Under the pieces are notes generated by a model. It worked only from the letters and a program-made list of their open reading frames with translations, did not search any database and was not told the DNA's origin. From positions 62,001-126,000 of the forward strand of contig NZ_SZVW01000013.1 of the NCBI RefSeq assembly GCF_007655005.1: a DNA stretch of 64,000 bases, read 5' to 3'. Origin of the DNA: Streptomyces tibetensis. Its GTDB lineage: Bacteria > Actinomycetota > Actinomycetes > Streptomycetales > Streptomycetaceae. A program made the translations under genes and the position numbers. Within the stretch, counting starts at the first letter, position 1, and each line of letters starts with the position of its first letter. This document shows, piece by piece, positions 52,595 to 61,150 of this stretch.

Positions 52595-54082
52595 ATGAAC
52601 GCTCCCGCGACGTCGCCCACCCCCACCGCCCCAGGAGGGCTGCCCCTCCTCGGTCACGGCCTCCAGCTCGCCCGCAACCCACTGCCCTTCATCACCTCGC
52701 TGCGCGACCACGGCCCGGTGGTACGCATACGCATCGGCCCCACTCCCGCCTACGTCGTCACCGACCCCGCTCTGACCCGCAAGGTCCTGGTGACCGACGC
52801 AGCGCATTACGCCAAGGGCGGCAAGATCATCGACGCCCTGAGGGTGTTCTTCGGGGACGGCCTGGCCACCATCGCGGACGGCGACGCCCATCTGCGCAAC
52901 CGGCGTCTGATGCAGCCCATGTTCAACAAGGCGCACATCGCCGACCGCGGCGACGCCATGATCGAGCAGGTCGCCTCGGCGGTCGGCGCATGGCCCGAGG
53001 GGCAGCCGCGCGATGTGTACGAGGACATGAACGAGGTCACGCTCGGGGCCTTCCTCGTCGCCCTGTTCGGCGCGGATCTGCCCGAGCACCTGGCCGGCGA
53101 GTTCACCGCGCTCATGCCGGACATCATGGAAGGAACGATTCGGCAGACCATTCTCCCGCCCTGGGTGACCCGGCTGCCGCTCCCCGCCAACAGGGCGCAC
53201 GCGCAGCGCGTCGCCCGCCTGCGGGCCCTCATAGACCAGGCCATCGACCACCGGACGCGCCGGGCGGCCGGACCTCCGTCCGGCGCCGCAGCCGCAGCCG
53301 ACGCCGGATGCCCGCACGCGGCTGCCGCCGGTGAGCAGCGGACGGGCCTCTTCGACACCCTGCTGACCGCCGAGGACCCGCTGACCCGTCAGCAGCTCCA
53401 GGACGAGGCCATCACCCTGCTGACCGGCGCGATCGAGACCACCGGCACCACGCTGGCCTGGACCCTCTACGAGATCACCCGCCATCCGGGGATCGAACAG
53501 CGGCTGCGCGAGGAACTCGCCACCGTGTGCGCGGACCGCCCCCTGGCCTACGAGGACCTGGAGCATCTCCCGTACGCCCGCCGGGTGTTGCAGGAGGCCA
53601 TCCGCAAGTACGGCCCCGCGTGGCTGGTGACCCGGACCGCCACCCGCGACCTCGACCTCGGCGGGCACCTCGTTCCCGAGGGCGCCGACGTGGTCTGGAG
53701 CCCCTACCTGCACCAGCACGACCCCGCGGTGTTCAGCGACCCCGGCGCCTTCGACCCGGACCGCTGGACCACCGGCGACACGGCGGCCACCCGCGGCTCG
53801 TTCCTCGCCTTCGGTGACGGTCGGCGCAAGTGCATCGGCGAGAACTTCGCCTGGGCCGAACTCCAGATCATCCTGGCGACCGTCCTGCGGACCTGGCCGT
53901 CCTTCCGGCTGACCTCCCGGGCACCACGCCCCCAGGCGGTGGTCACGGTCAAACCGGACCGCATGACCATGCGCTTCCACCGGCAGCCGGCCCCGGCCCC
54001 ACGGAGCACCGACGACCCGGCCCGGATCACGACGGGCCCGGAACCCGGCCCGGACACCGAGCCGTCACCGTCCACCGGATGA
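52595..54082 (+). CDS. Cytochrome P450, 495 aa
   Basis: Heme monooxygenase. ATG at 52595 with AGGAG about 11 bases upstream. The I-helix reads LLTGAIETTGTTLAW, where an Ala-x-Glu-Thr-Thr variant replaces the usual AGxDTT. The K-helix E-x-x-R is EAIRKYG, and the heme-binding FLAFGDGRRKCIGENF places the ligand Cys at about 413. The N-terminus (GGLPLLGHGLQLARNPLPFI) recalls class-II-like bacterial P450s such as pentalenene oxygenase. An internal Ala/Pro-rich insertion occurs near 230-250. No redox partner is nearby. A glycosyltransferase gene follows. Confidence 0.92.
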   Translation: MNAPATSPTPTAPGGLPLLGHGLQLARNPLPFITSLRDHGPVVRIRIGPTPAYVVTDPALTRKVLVTDAAHYAKGGKIIDALRVFFGDGLATIADGDAHLRNRRLMQPMFNKAHIADRGDAMIEQVASAVGAWPEGQPRDVYEDMNEVTLGAFLVALFGADLPEHLAGEFTALMPDIMEGTIRQTILPPWVTRLPLPANRAHAQRVARLRALIDQAIDHRTRRAAGPPSGAAAAADAGCPHAAAAGEQRTGLFDTLLTAEDPLTRQQLQDEAITLLTGAIETTGTTLAWTLYEITRHPGIEQRLREELATVCADRPLAYEDLEHLPYARRVLQEAIRKYGPAWLVTRTATRDLDLGGHLVPEGADVVWSPYLHQHDPAVFSDPGAFDPDRWTTGDTAATRGSFLAFGDGRRKCIGENFAWAELQIILATVLRTWPSFRLTSRAPRPQAVVTVKPDRMTMRFHRQPAPAPRSTDDPARITTGPEPGPDTEPSPSTG

Positions 54083-54252
54083 AACCACAGCCGACCGTGC
54101 CGGCCCCGGACGCGGGCCACCATCCAGCCCGTCGCTTGCTCCAGGTCGGCCCGCGGTGAGAACCGGCCCGAGAAGCATCCGCAACGGCGATTTTCGTCCA
54201 CGTGCGGCCATGCACCGCGTGGCATCCGCCCGGCCGGTCCACACTGGGACCC

Positions 54253-55500
54253 ATGCGCGTGGTGATCATGACGGCGGGATCGCGCGGCGACGTCGCGCCC
54301 TACACCGGGTTGGGCGCGGGGCTGGCACGCGGCGGGCGCGAGGTCACGCTCGCCACCCACGGCCTGTTCGAGCCCCTGGCCGCCGGATCGGGGGTGCGCT
54401 TCCACCCGACCCCGGTCGACCCGCACGCCGTGTCGCACTCCGACCGCGGCCGCGATCTGCACACCAGCACCACCGGTCTCGGCAAGCTGCTGCGGGTGGT
54501 GTCGATGGCCCGGTCCGTGGCAGAGGAGCTGACCGACTCCCTGGTCCAGGCGGCCCGCGGCGCGGACGTCGTCCTGGCCGCGGGAGCCGTCGCACCGCTG
54601 GGCCGCGCCATCGCCGAGGGACTGGGTTTGCCCAGTGCCGGCCTGTTCCTCCAACCCCAGCATCCGACGCGCGAGTTCGGCGCGCCCATGCTCGGCGGGC
54701 GATCGTTCGGCACCGTGGGCAACCACCTGAGCGGACAGGCCGTGATCTCCGCCGTCGACCGGGTCTTCACCCACGCCGTGCACCGGCTGCGCACCCGGCA
54801 CGGCATGACTCTGCGCGGCCCCTCCGCCGGCCGCCGCGCCCACGAGCGGGCCCACTGGCCCGTGCTGCACGGCTTCAGCGAACGGGTGGTGGCCCGCCCG
54901 AAGGACTGGCGCCCCGGACTGGAGGTCGCGGGGTACTGGTGGCCGCACGACACGCGCGCACTGCCCGGCGAAGTGGAGGAGTTCCTGGCCGCGGGGCCCC
55001 CGCCGGTGTTCGTCGGTCTGGGCAGTGCGACGGTGCCGGATGCCGAGCACCTCAGCGCCGGGATCGTGCGTGCCCTGCGGACGGCGGGACTGCGAGGCAT
55101 CATCCAGCAGGGCTGGGCGGGCCTCGCCGCTCGCGGCGACGACGAAGACGTGATCACCGTGGGCGACGTACCGCACGCGCTGCTGTTTCCCCGTACCGCC
55201 GCCGTGGTCCACCACGCCGGGGCCGGCACCACAGCCGCCGTCCTGCGCGCGGGCGTCCCCACGGTTCCGGTACCGGTGCAGTTCGACGGCGGCTTCTGGG
55301 CGGCGCGCCTGGTCGCCCTGGGGACGGCACCGTGCGCCGTCCCCCTGCGGCACCTCACGGCCGGTTCACTGGCCTCCGCCCTGCGCCGCGCCACGAGCGA
55401 TCCACATCACCGCGGTCATGCCCGGGAGTTGGCCCGTGGCCTGGCCGAAGAGGACGGCGTGGCCCCGGTCCTGGCCGCCCTGGACCGGCTCACGCCGTGA
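54253..55500 (+). CDS. UDP-glycosyltransferase (GT1, macrolide/sterol type), 415 aa
   Basis: GT-B glycosyltransferase. N-terminal VIMTAGSRGDVAPYTGLGAG is the acceptor-side start typical of GT1 enzymes. The donor-binding C-terminal signature is VVHHAGAGTTAAVLRAGVPT followed by VPVQFDGGFWAARLVALG. No membrane segment is present. It probably glycosylates a lipophilic small molecule, perhaps a product of the upstream P450 (171 bases away). The pairing is inference. The last 11 bases overlap the end of the convergent secDF gene. Confidence 0.9.
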   Translation: MRVVIMTAGSRGDVAPYTGLGAGLARGGREVTLATHGLFEPLAAGSGVRFHPTPVDPHAVSHSDRGRDLHTSTTGLGKLLRVVSMARSVAEELTDSLVQAARGADVVLAAGAVAPLGRAIAEGLGLPSAGLFLQPQHPTREFGAPMLGGRSFGTVGNHLSGQAVISAVDRVFTHAVHRLRTRHGMTLRGPSAGRRAHERAHWPVLHGFSERVVARPKDWRPGLEVAGYWWPHDTRALPGEVEEFLAAGPPPVFVGLGSATVPDAEHLSAGIVRALRTAGLRGIIQQGWAGLAARGDDEDVITVGDVPHALLFPRTAAVVHHAGAGTTAAVLRAGVPTVPVPVQFDGGFWAARLVALGTAPCAVPLRHLTAGSLASALRRATSDPHHRGHARELARGLAEEDGVAPVLAALDRLTP

Positions 55501-57757
55501 CCGGTCGCCGGCGGGACGGCTCCCCGCGCCGGAAACGGTGGTGCAGCCGGATCGCCAGGGGAGCGGCGGTGAACACCGAGGAGTACGTCCCCACGACAAG
55601 GCCGACGAGCAGCGCCAGGGCGAAGTCCGTGAGCGAGGAACCGCCCAGCACGGCGAGCGCGGTGAGCATGAACGCCGCACCCATGCCGGTGTTCACCGTG
55701 CGGGGCAGCGTCTGCAGGATCGCCTCGTTCACAAGGCCGGAAAACGGCGCCCCGGGGCTGCGCCGGACCAGTTCCCTCACCCGGTCGAACAGGACGACGG
55801 AGTCGTTCACCGAGTAGCCGATGACGGTCAGCAGGGCTGCCAGGAACACCCCGTCGACGGGCTTGCCGAGCCAGGCGAAGACCCCGAGCAGGATCACCAC
55901 GTCGTGGACGAGCGCGACGACCGCGGCCATGCCCAGCACCCACCGGAAGCGTGCCGCCAGGTAGACGAACTGCGCCCCCAGGGCCACGGCGAGTGCGATC
56001 AGCGCACCTCGGCGCAGCTCCTCGCCGAGGCTGGGACCGATCAGTTCGTCGCGGACCTTGTCCGCCCGGCGGTCGAGGTCGCGCAGTGTGCCGGTGACCT
56101 CCGCCTCCTCGGCGTCGGTCAGTGGATCGGTACGCACCGTCAGACCCGTGTCGCCCGCGGACTGCACGACCGCGCGAGGAAAACCGGCGTCGGCCAGGGC
56201 GGCACGCAGCCGGCCGGGATCGACGGGACTGCTGGTGCTGTACTCGATGAGGCGACCCCCGGTGAACTCCACCCCGAGATCGACGCCGCGCACGGCGATG
56301 CCCGAGCCGGCCAGCACGAGCACAGCGGCGGAGGTGGCGAGCCAGCGGCGCGTGCGGCGCATCAGGAACGGGTTGCGGCGGGTGAGGCGGTCGCGGACCG
56401 CGCCGATGCCGGCGACGCCGGTGAGACCGGGGCGGCGGCGTACACCCGGACGGCTCGCGGCGAACTCGGCCAGCACCCGGCTGACGACCAGGGCGCTGAA
56501 CATGGAGGCGAGCACACCGATGCCGAGGGTGACACCGAAGCCGCGAACGGGCCCGGAGGCGAGGAGGAACAGCAGAGCCGCCGCGATGAGCGTGGTGATG
56601 TTGGAGTCGGCGATCGCACTGAGGGCGTTGCGGAAGCCGGCCGTGAGGGCCGAACGGACACTGGGCCGGCGGCGCACCGCGTACTCCTCGCGCGCCCTCT
56701 CGAAGACCAGCACGTTGGCGTCCACGGCCATGCCGATGGCCAGGACGAAACCCGCCAGGCCAGGCAGGGTCAGGGTGGCGCCGAGGGCGGCCAGGGCGGC
56801 ATAGGAGATCAGGCCGTAGCAGGGCAGGGCGAGGGCGGCCAGGCTGCCCATGAGCCGGTAGACGGCGACGATGAACAGCGAGGTCAGCGCGGTGCCGATG
56901 GCCGCCGCCCAGGCGCTGGCGGCGATGGCCTGCGCGCCCAGGGTGGGGCCGACGGTGCGTTGCTCGACGGTCTCGACGGGCACGGGCAGGGCCCCGCCGT
57001 TGATGAGCAGCGAGAGTTCGCGTGCCTCCTCGGCGCTGAAGGAGCCCGTGATCCGGGTGGCGCCGTCGCGCATGCCGGTTCCGCAGGCGACGGACGGGTC
57101 GACCCGGGGGGAGGAGATGACCTTGTCGTCGAGGACGATGGCGACCCGCCGTGCCGGGTCGCCCGGCGCCTGGCAGGCGGCCTCACCTGTCAGGTCGGCC
57201 CAGCCGGCGCGGCCGGTGCCCTCGAAACCGACGGTGACGTGCCATCCGGCGCCGCCCTGCTGGTCGAACCGGGCGGCGGCCTCCTTGACGTCCTCGCCGG
57301 TCAGCGAGGTGGGCCCGAGGCGCAGCGCGGTGCCGGACTCGTCGGGCAGGACGCGCTCCCGGGGGCGCTTCGGCAGCGGCCGGGAGGTGTCGTCGACTCC
57401 GTCCGCGGTGCCGAGAACGGGGTGGAAGGTGAGCTGTGCGGTGCGGCCCAGGACGTCGGCGGCCTCCTTCGGATCCTGCACACCGGGCAGTTCGACGATG
57501 ATCCGGTCGTCGCCGGAGCGCACCAGAGTGGGTTCGGCTACGCCGAGCGCGTCGATGCGCCCGCGCAGCACCTCGAGGGTGCGGTCGGTGGCCGCGCGGT
57601 CGGCGTCGGCCGTGGGGGTGGAACGGGTCTCGAGCACGATCTGGGTACCGCCGCGCAGGTCCAGTCCGAGCCGGACGGGCACGGTGGCGGCGATGTACAG
57701 GGACAGGGCGAGCACGGCGAGGGCGAGCAGCGCTCTCACGCGCAGGGCACGGTTCAA
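55490..57757 (-). CDS. secDF: Fused protein-export membrane protein SecDF, 755 aa
   Basis: Accessory Sec-translocon pump that uses the proton gradient to pull exported proteins. The TTG at 57757 is chosen for GGAGG six bases upstream; the 7-codon upstream extension lacks support. The SecD half has VRLGLDLRGGTQIVLE, the periplasmic P1 domain (DRIIVELPGVQDPKEAADVL) and six helices with GMAVDANVLVFERAREE. The SecF half begins around 440, with GVDLGVEFTGGRLIEYS and a helix bundle ending in VIGYSVNDSVVLFDRVRELV. As I recall, streptomycetes have a fused copy besides separate secD and secF. Confidence 0.93.
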   Translation of the reverse strand: MNRALRVRALLALAVLALSLYIAATVPVRLGLDLRGGTQIVLETRSTPTADADRAATDRTLEVLRGRIDALGVAEPTLVRSGDDRIIVELPGVQDPKEAADVLGRTAQLTFHPVLGTADGVDDTSRPLPKRPRERVLPDESGTALRLGPTSLTGEDVKEAAARFDQQGGAGWHVTVGFEGTGRAGWADLTGEAACQAPGDPARRVAIVLDDKVISSPRVDPSVACGTGMRDGATRITGSFSAEEARELSLLINGGALPVPVETVEQRTVGPTLGAQAIAASAWAAAIGTALTSLFIVAVYRLMGSLAALALPCYGLISYAALAALGATLTLPGLAGFVLAIGMAVDANVLVFERAREEYAVRRRPSVRSALTAGFRNALSAIADSNITTLIAAALLFLLASGPVRGFGVTLGIGVLASMFSALVVSRVLAEFAASRPGVRRRPGLTGVAGIGAVRDRLTRRNPFLMRRTRRWLATSAAVLVLAGSGIAVRGVDLGVEFTGGRLIEYSTSSPVDPGRLRAALADAGFPRAVVQSAGDTGLTVRTDPLTDAEEAEVTGTLRDLDRRADKVRDELIGPSLGEELRRGALIALAVALGAQFVYLAARFRWVLGMAAVVALVHDVVILLGVFAWLGKPVDGVFLAALLTVIGYSVNDSVVLFDRVRELVRRSPGAPFSGLVNEAILQTLPRTVNTGMGAAFMLTALAVLGGSSLTDFALALLVGLVVGTYSSVFTAAPLAIRLHHRFRRGEPSRRRPVTA

Positions 57758-57844
57758 CGGGAGCCTCCGGCAGGGCACACCACGGCGGCGGCCGTCGCGG
57801 GCCGCTGCGGGGTGGTCGGGGGTGAAGGGGCGGGGGAAGGGGCG

Positions 57845-58378
57845 TCAGGTGCCGGAGAACACCGGGGGCGCCCGCCCCTGGTCCTGGGCCACGTGCGGCT
57901 GAGAGGCGGGCACGCGCCGGGTCGGAGGCCCATGCGGGTTCGGAAGCCGGAAGGGGATGGCGTGCGCGCTCCGGTCGCAGGTGCCGGAGGGTCCGCGGGG
58001 GGCCGGGTGCTCGCCGTGCGGCTGCTCGTGACGGCCGGCCGCACGGACGACGCGAGCGGCATCACATCCGTCGTCGGCGCACGCCCCGTCGTATCGGGCG
58101 TGGTTCGCCTCCGTGCGTGTTCCGTCGTATCGGAGGTGGTCCGCCTCCGTGCGGGTTCCGCCGTGCCGGAGGTGGTCCGCCGCCGTGCGTGTTCCGCCGT
58201 GCCGGAGGTGGTCGGCCGACGTGACGTGGGCGGATGGGCCCGTGCCCGGTGCGCCGGGTGGCGGGGTGACGAGCCCGAGGACAGCCAGCACCGCCACGAC
58301 GACCGCGAGTACGGCGGTGACGGGGGAGCGGGGCCGGGTGGTGCCGACGACGGGGGCTGTGCGCGCGATGTGGTGCAC
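57845..58378 (-). CDS. Hypothetical exported/anchored protein with 12-residue repeats, 177 aa
   Basis: GTG start at 58378, preceded by a GGAGG-rich stretch. One N-terminal hydrophobic helix is present (VTAVLAVVVAVLAVLGLV). Residues about 53-100 hold four 12-residue repeats of the type ADHLRHGGTRTE, drifting to ANHARYDGACAD, with a matching 36-bp DNA period. Each repeat supplies paired His residues, so metal binding is imaginable. The His/Pro-rich C-terminus is unstructured. It lies between secDF and the response regulator on the same strand. No family was recognised. Confidence 0.6.
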   Translation of the reverse strand: MHHIARTAPVVGTTRPRSPVTAVLAVVVAVLAVLGLVTPPPGAPGTGPSAHVTSADHLRHGGTRTAADHLRHGGTRTEADHLRYDGTRTEANHARYDGACADDGCDAARVVRAAGRHEQPHGEHPAPRGPSGTCDRSAHAIPFRLPNPHGPPTRRVPASQPHVAQDQGRAPPVFSGT

Positions 58379-58420
58379 CCTTCCCCCCTCCTCGATGTGC
58401 GGCCCGGGCCCGGATCCGGG

Positions 58421-59104
58421 TCAGGCCTCGATCAGTCCGGCGCGGATGGCGTAGCGGGTGAGGTCGAGACGGTCACGCAGGCCGAGTTTCTGCAGCAGGT
58501 TGGCGCGATGCCGCTGGACGGTCTTGATGCTGATGAACAACAGGTCCGCGATCTCCTTGGACGAGTGGCCCTCGGCGACCAGCTTGAGGACCTCCTCCTC
58601 CCGGGGGGTGAGGATCTGGTCGGGTGTTTCCTGGCCGTGGCGGGCCCGGTCCAGGTAGTTGCGGATCAGGGCGGTGACCGCGCCGGGGTACAGGAACGGC
58701 TCGTCCCGCATCGCGGCCCGGCAGGCGGCGACCAGGTCCCGGTCGGCGACGGACTTCAGCACGTATCCGCTCGCGCCAGCCTTCAGTGCCTGGAAGAAGT
58801 ACTGCTCGTTGTCGTGCATGGTGAGCATCAAAATCCGCGGGCCCGGTTCAAGGGCGGCCAGTTCGCGGGCCGCTTGCAGGCCGGTCAGGCGTGGCATGGC
58901 GATGTCGAGCACGGCCAGGTCGACGTCGTGGGTACGGGCAAGCTCGATGGCTTCGGCCCCGTCACCGGCCTCGGCGACCACCTTGAGGTCCGGCTGCTGG
59001 TCGAGGATCAGCCGCACACCGCGGCGGACCAGCGCGTGGTCGTCGGCGAGCAGGATGCGAATCGCGCCGGGTTCCGTCGGGGCGGGCGTGGTCGTGTCGG
59101 GCAT
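58421..59104 (-). CDS. NarL/FixJ-type response regulator, 227 aa
   Basis: Receiver domain (about 15-130) with acidic DD near 21-22, phospho-acceptor Asp67 in DLAVLDIAMPRLTG, the switch Thr in LMLTMHDN and Lys in GYVLKSV. The C-terminal LuxR helix-turn-helix (about 160-225) reads LTPREEEVLKLVAEGHSSKE and SIKTVQRHRANLLQKLG. It starts 2 bases past the stop of the sensor kinase gene, its cognate partner. Confidence 0.93.
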   Translation of the reverse strand: MPDTTTPAPTEPGAIRILLADDHALVRRGVRLILDQQPDLKVVAEAGDGAEAIELARTHDVDLAVLDIAMPRLTGLQAARELAALEPGPRILMLTMHDNEQYFFQALKAGASGYVLKSVADRDLVAACRAAMRDEPFLYPGAVTALIRNYLDRARHGQETPDQILTPREEEVLKLVAEGHSSKEIADLLFISIKTVQRHRANLLQKLGLRDRLDLTRYAIRAGLIEA

Positions 59105-59106
59105 GG

Positions 59107-60060
59107 TCAGGGCTGCTTCCTTGCGACGGGCGCGGTGAGCTGGACGCGGGTGCCGGCCCGGGGTGCCGGGGTGATCTCCAGGGTGCCGCCGACGAGCAGG
59201 GCGCGTTCGCGCATGCCGCGGATGCCGGCGCCTTCGCGGGGGGCCTCGATGCCGCTGCCGTCGTCGGTGACCGTCAGCACCACGCCGCCGTCGGCGCGGC
59301 GCAGGGCGACGGTGACCCGCCGGGCGTCCGCATGGCGGGCGACGTTGGTCAGCGACTCCTGGGCGACGCGGTAGAGGACCAGCTCCGACTCCGGCTCCAG
59401 TGCGGGCAGGTCGGTGTCGAAGCGGCGGGTGACCAGCAGCCCGGTGTGGGTGGCGAAGTCCTCGCTGAGCGAGGTCAGCGCGCTCACCAGGCCCAGATCG
59501 TCCAGCACGCCCGGCCGCAGCCGGCGCACCAGCCGGCGGACCTCGTCCAGGCTCTCCCGGGTGATCTCCTGCAATTCCTGCAGCTCCTCGCGCAGCGGCT
59601 CCGGGGCGTCGTCCGCCGAGCGCTTGAGGCCCAGCAGGATCGCGGTCATGCTCTGGCCGACCTCGTCGTGCAGTTCCTGAGCGATGCGGCGGCGTTCCCC
59701 CTCCTGGGCCAGCAGGGCCCGGGTGCTGCTGGTGACCCTCTCCTGCTCCAGCCGCTCCAGCATGGCGTTGAACGTACGGATCAGCTCAGCGACCCCGCCA
59801 CCGCCGGAAGCGGGCAGGCGCTGGCCGGGCCGCAGCAGGTCCACGGTCGTCATCAGCTTGGTGAGACGGTCCAAGGGAGCCAGGCCGAACCGCAGCAGCG
59901 CTGCGTTCGCGACGAGCATCACGGCCAGACCGCCGACCAGGATGACCGCCTCGGTCAGCAGCACCGGCACGGAGACGGTCACCGGAGCCCACAGCAGCAA
60001 GGCCGTGGCCGTACCGAGCACCACGGCGTTGAGCGCGAAAATCCGCCAGAACAAGGACAC
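59107..60060 (-). CDS. Two-component sensor histidine kinase (HisKA_3), 317 aa
   Basis: The GTG at 60060 is taken (MSLFWRIFALNAVV), with GGGGAGG about ten bases upstream. Two helices lie at 8-27 and 35-57, almost without an extracytoplasmic loop. A HAMP-like segment follows (APLDRLTKLMTTVDLLRPGQ). The DHp helix with phospho-His is IAQELHDEVGQSMTAILLGL. The HATPase has N-box ESLTNVARHADA and G-boxes TDDGSGIEAPREGAGIRGM. It is the NarX/DesK-type partner of the response regulator. The tiny loop suggests it senses a membrane or cytoplasmic signal. Confidence 0.92.
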   Translation of the reverse strand: MSLFWRIFALNAVVLGTATALLLWAPVTVSVPVLLTEAVILVGGLAVMLVANAALLRFGLAPLDRLTKLMTTVDLLRPGQRLPASGGGGVAELIRTFNAMLERLEQERVTSSTRALLAQEGERRRIAQELHDEVGQSMTAILLGLKRSADDAPEPLREELQELQEITRESLDEVRRLVRRLRPGVLDDLGLVSALTSLSEDFATHTGLLVTRRFDTDLPALEPESELVLYRVAQESLTNVARHADARRVTVALRRADGGVVLTVTDDGSGIEAPREGAGIRGMRERALLVGGTLEITPAPRAGTRVQLTAPVARKQP

Positions 60061-60419
60061 CGTCCCTGCGCCTCCCCTTCTTGAAACCCGGGTCTCACCT
60101 CCACAGTCGGGCATCGCGGGGCCCACCGCCTTCGCGGCCGGGCGCTGAGCCTGCCTGTCGATCAGGCTGCCCCCTGCGCGCACGTCCCGGCCATGGGACC
60201 TGACCCCCATTTCCCCGGGCACGCCGCACCCAGGGCGCGGGCCCATGGGTCCCTCGTCCCGCCGCAAATGGGTTCCGCGCCCGATGGGTATCCGCCGCGG
60301 GCCGGGCCAAGGTGGAGAGCACACGACCACCCGACAGCGGACGGGCGGCCCGGCAACGCCGCCGGGCCGCCCGCCGCGCATGACCGACCCGCGCACCCGC
60401 CGCCGAGAAGGGACCGACC
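60061..60419. other. 359-bp divergent intergenic region
   Basis: Promoter region for the histidine kinase (minus) and the DksA-like genes (plus). It contains a CCCATGGG-centred near-palindrome (around 60236-60255) and a GGGTAT hexamer near 60285, a form of -10 used by sigma-B-like factors in Streptomyces. No matching -35 could be confirmed. No gene is visible. Confidence 0.4.
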
Positions 60420-60731
60420 ATGTCGCTCGATATCACCCGGGCCGAACCCCACCCGCACGAGGCCCGCCAACGCCTGGAACACGCCCGCACCTCCCGACTG
60501 GCCCAGCTGCGAGCCCTCGACGAGAGCGAGCGGGGTCCGGACGATCACCTGCTGTCCGCACAGAAGACCGCGATGGAGCGGGTCCTCGGAGAGATCGAGC
60601 GAGCCTTCACCCGCGTCGACGACGGCACCTACGGAATCTGCGTGGGCTGCGCGAAGCCGATCCCCGCCGAACGACTCGAGATCCTCCCCTACACCCGCCA
60701 CTGCGTCGCTTGCCAGCGCCGCATCGTTTGA
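60420..60731 (+). CDS. DksA/TraR C4-type zinc-finger protein, 103 aa
   Basis: A long N-terminal coiled coil (RQRLEHARTSRLAQLRALDE and AMERVLGEIERAFTRVDDG) precedes a C4 zinc finger (YGICVGCAKPIPAERLEILP then CVACQRR). DksA relatives insert into the RNA polymerase secondary channel, where acidic coiled-coil tips matter. The tip here contains DESERGPDD. The start ATG follows GAAGGGACC. A second, divergent copy follows 47 bases later. Confidence 0.9.
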   Translation: MSLDITRAEPHPHEARQRLEHARTSRLAQLRALDESERGPDDHLLSAQKTAMERVLGEIERAFTRVDDGTYGICVGCAKPIPAERLEILPYTRHCVACQRRIV

Positions 60732-60778
60732 CCCCGCCCGTACCGACCTCCTACGCCCTGCCGCAAAGGGGTGACGTG

Positions 60779-61150
60779 GTGAACCACCAGACCATCGACG
60801 AGAGCACGACGCACCTGTCGGCCGAGGACCTCGCCGCGCTGCGCGAGAACCTCCAGGAGCAGCGCCTGTTCCGCCAGGAGCAACTGCGCCTGCTCGCCGG
60901 ACCGGTCGCCTCCCGGACCGAGGACCGGCTCCGGCAACGGGCCGCCGCGCAGATCGAGGTCCGCGTCAAACTCGCCGCCTCCGCACGCATGGTCCTCACC
61001 GACGTCGAAGCAGCCCTCACCCGCATGCACGAGGGCTCCTACGGCCTTTGCCACCTGTGCCGGCGCCCGGTCGAACGGGAACGGCTCATGATCGTGCCGC
61101 AGGCCCGCTACTGCGCCCGCTGCCAGCAGGTCAAGGAGGCACAGCCATGA
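60779..61150 (+). CDS. DksA/TraR C4-type zinc-finger protein, 123 aa (second copy)
   Basis: The GTG at 60779 (or the adjacent GTG at 60776) follows AAAGGGG. The coiled coil is ENLQEQRLFRQEQLRLLAGP, and the finger is YGLCHLCRRPVERERLMIVP ... YCARCQQ. The tip between the helices lacks the acidic cluster of the first copy, having GPVASRTEDR, so the two may act on RNA polymerase differently. The stop overlaps the start of the MreB-like gene (ATGA). Confidence 0.88.
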   Translation: MNHQTIDESTTHLSAEDLAALRENLQEQRLFRQEQLRLLAGPVASRTEDRLRQRAAAQIEVRVKLAASARMVLTDVEAALTRMHEGSYGLCHLCRRPVERERLMIVPQARYCARCQQVKEAQP

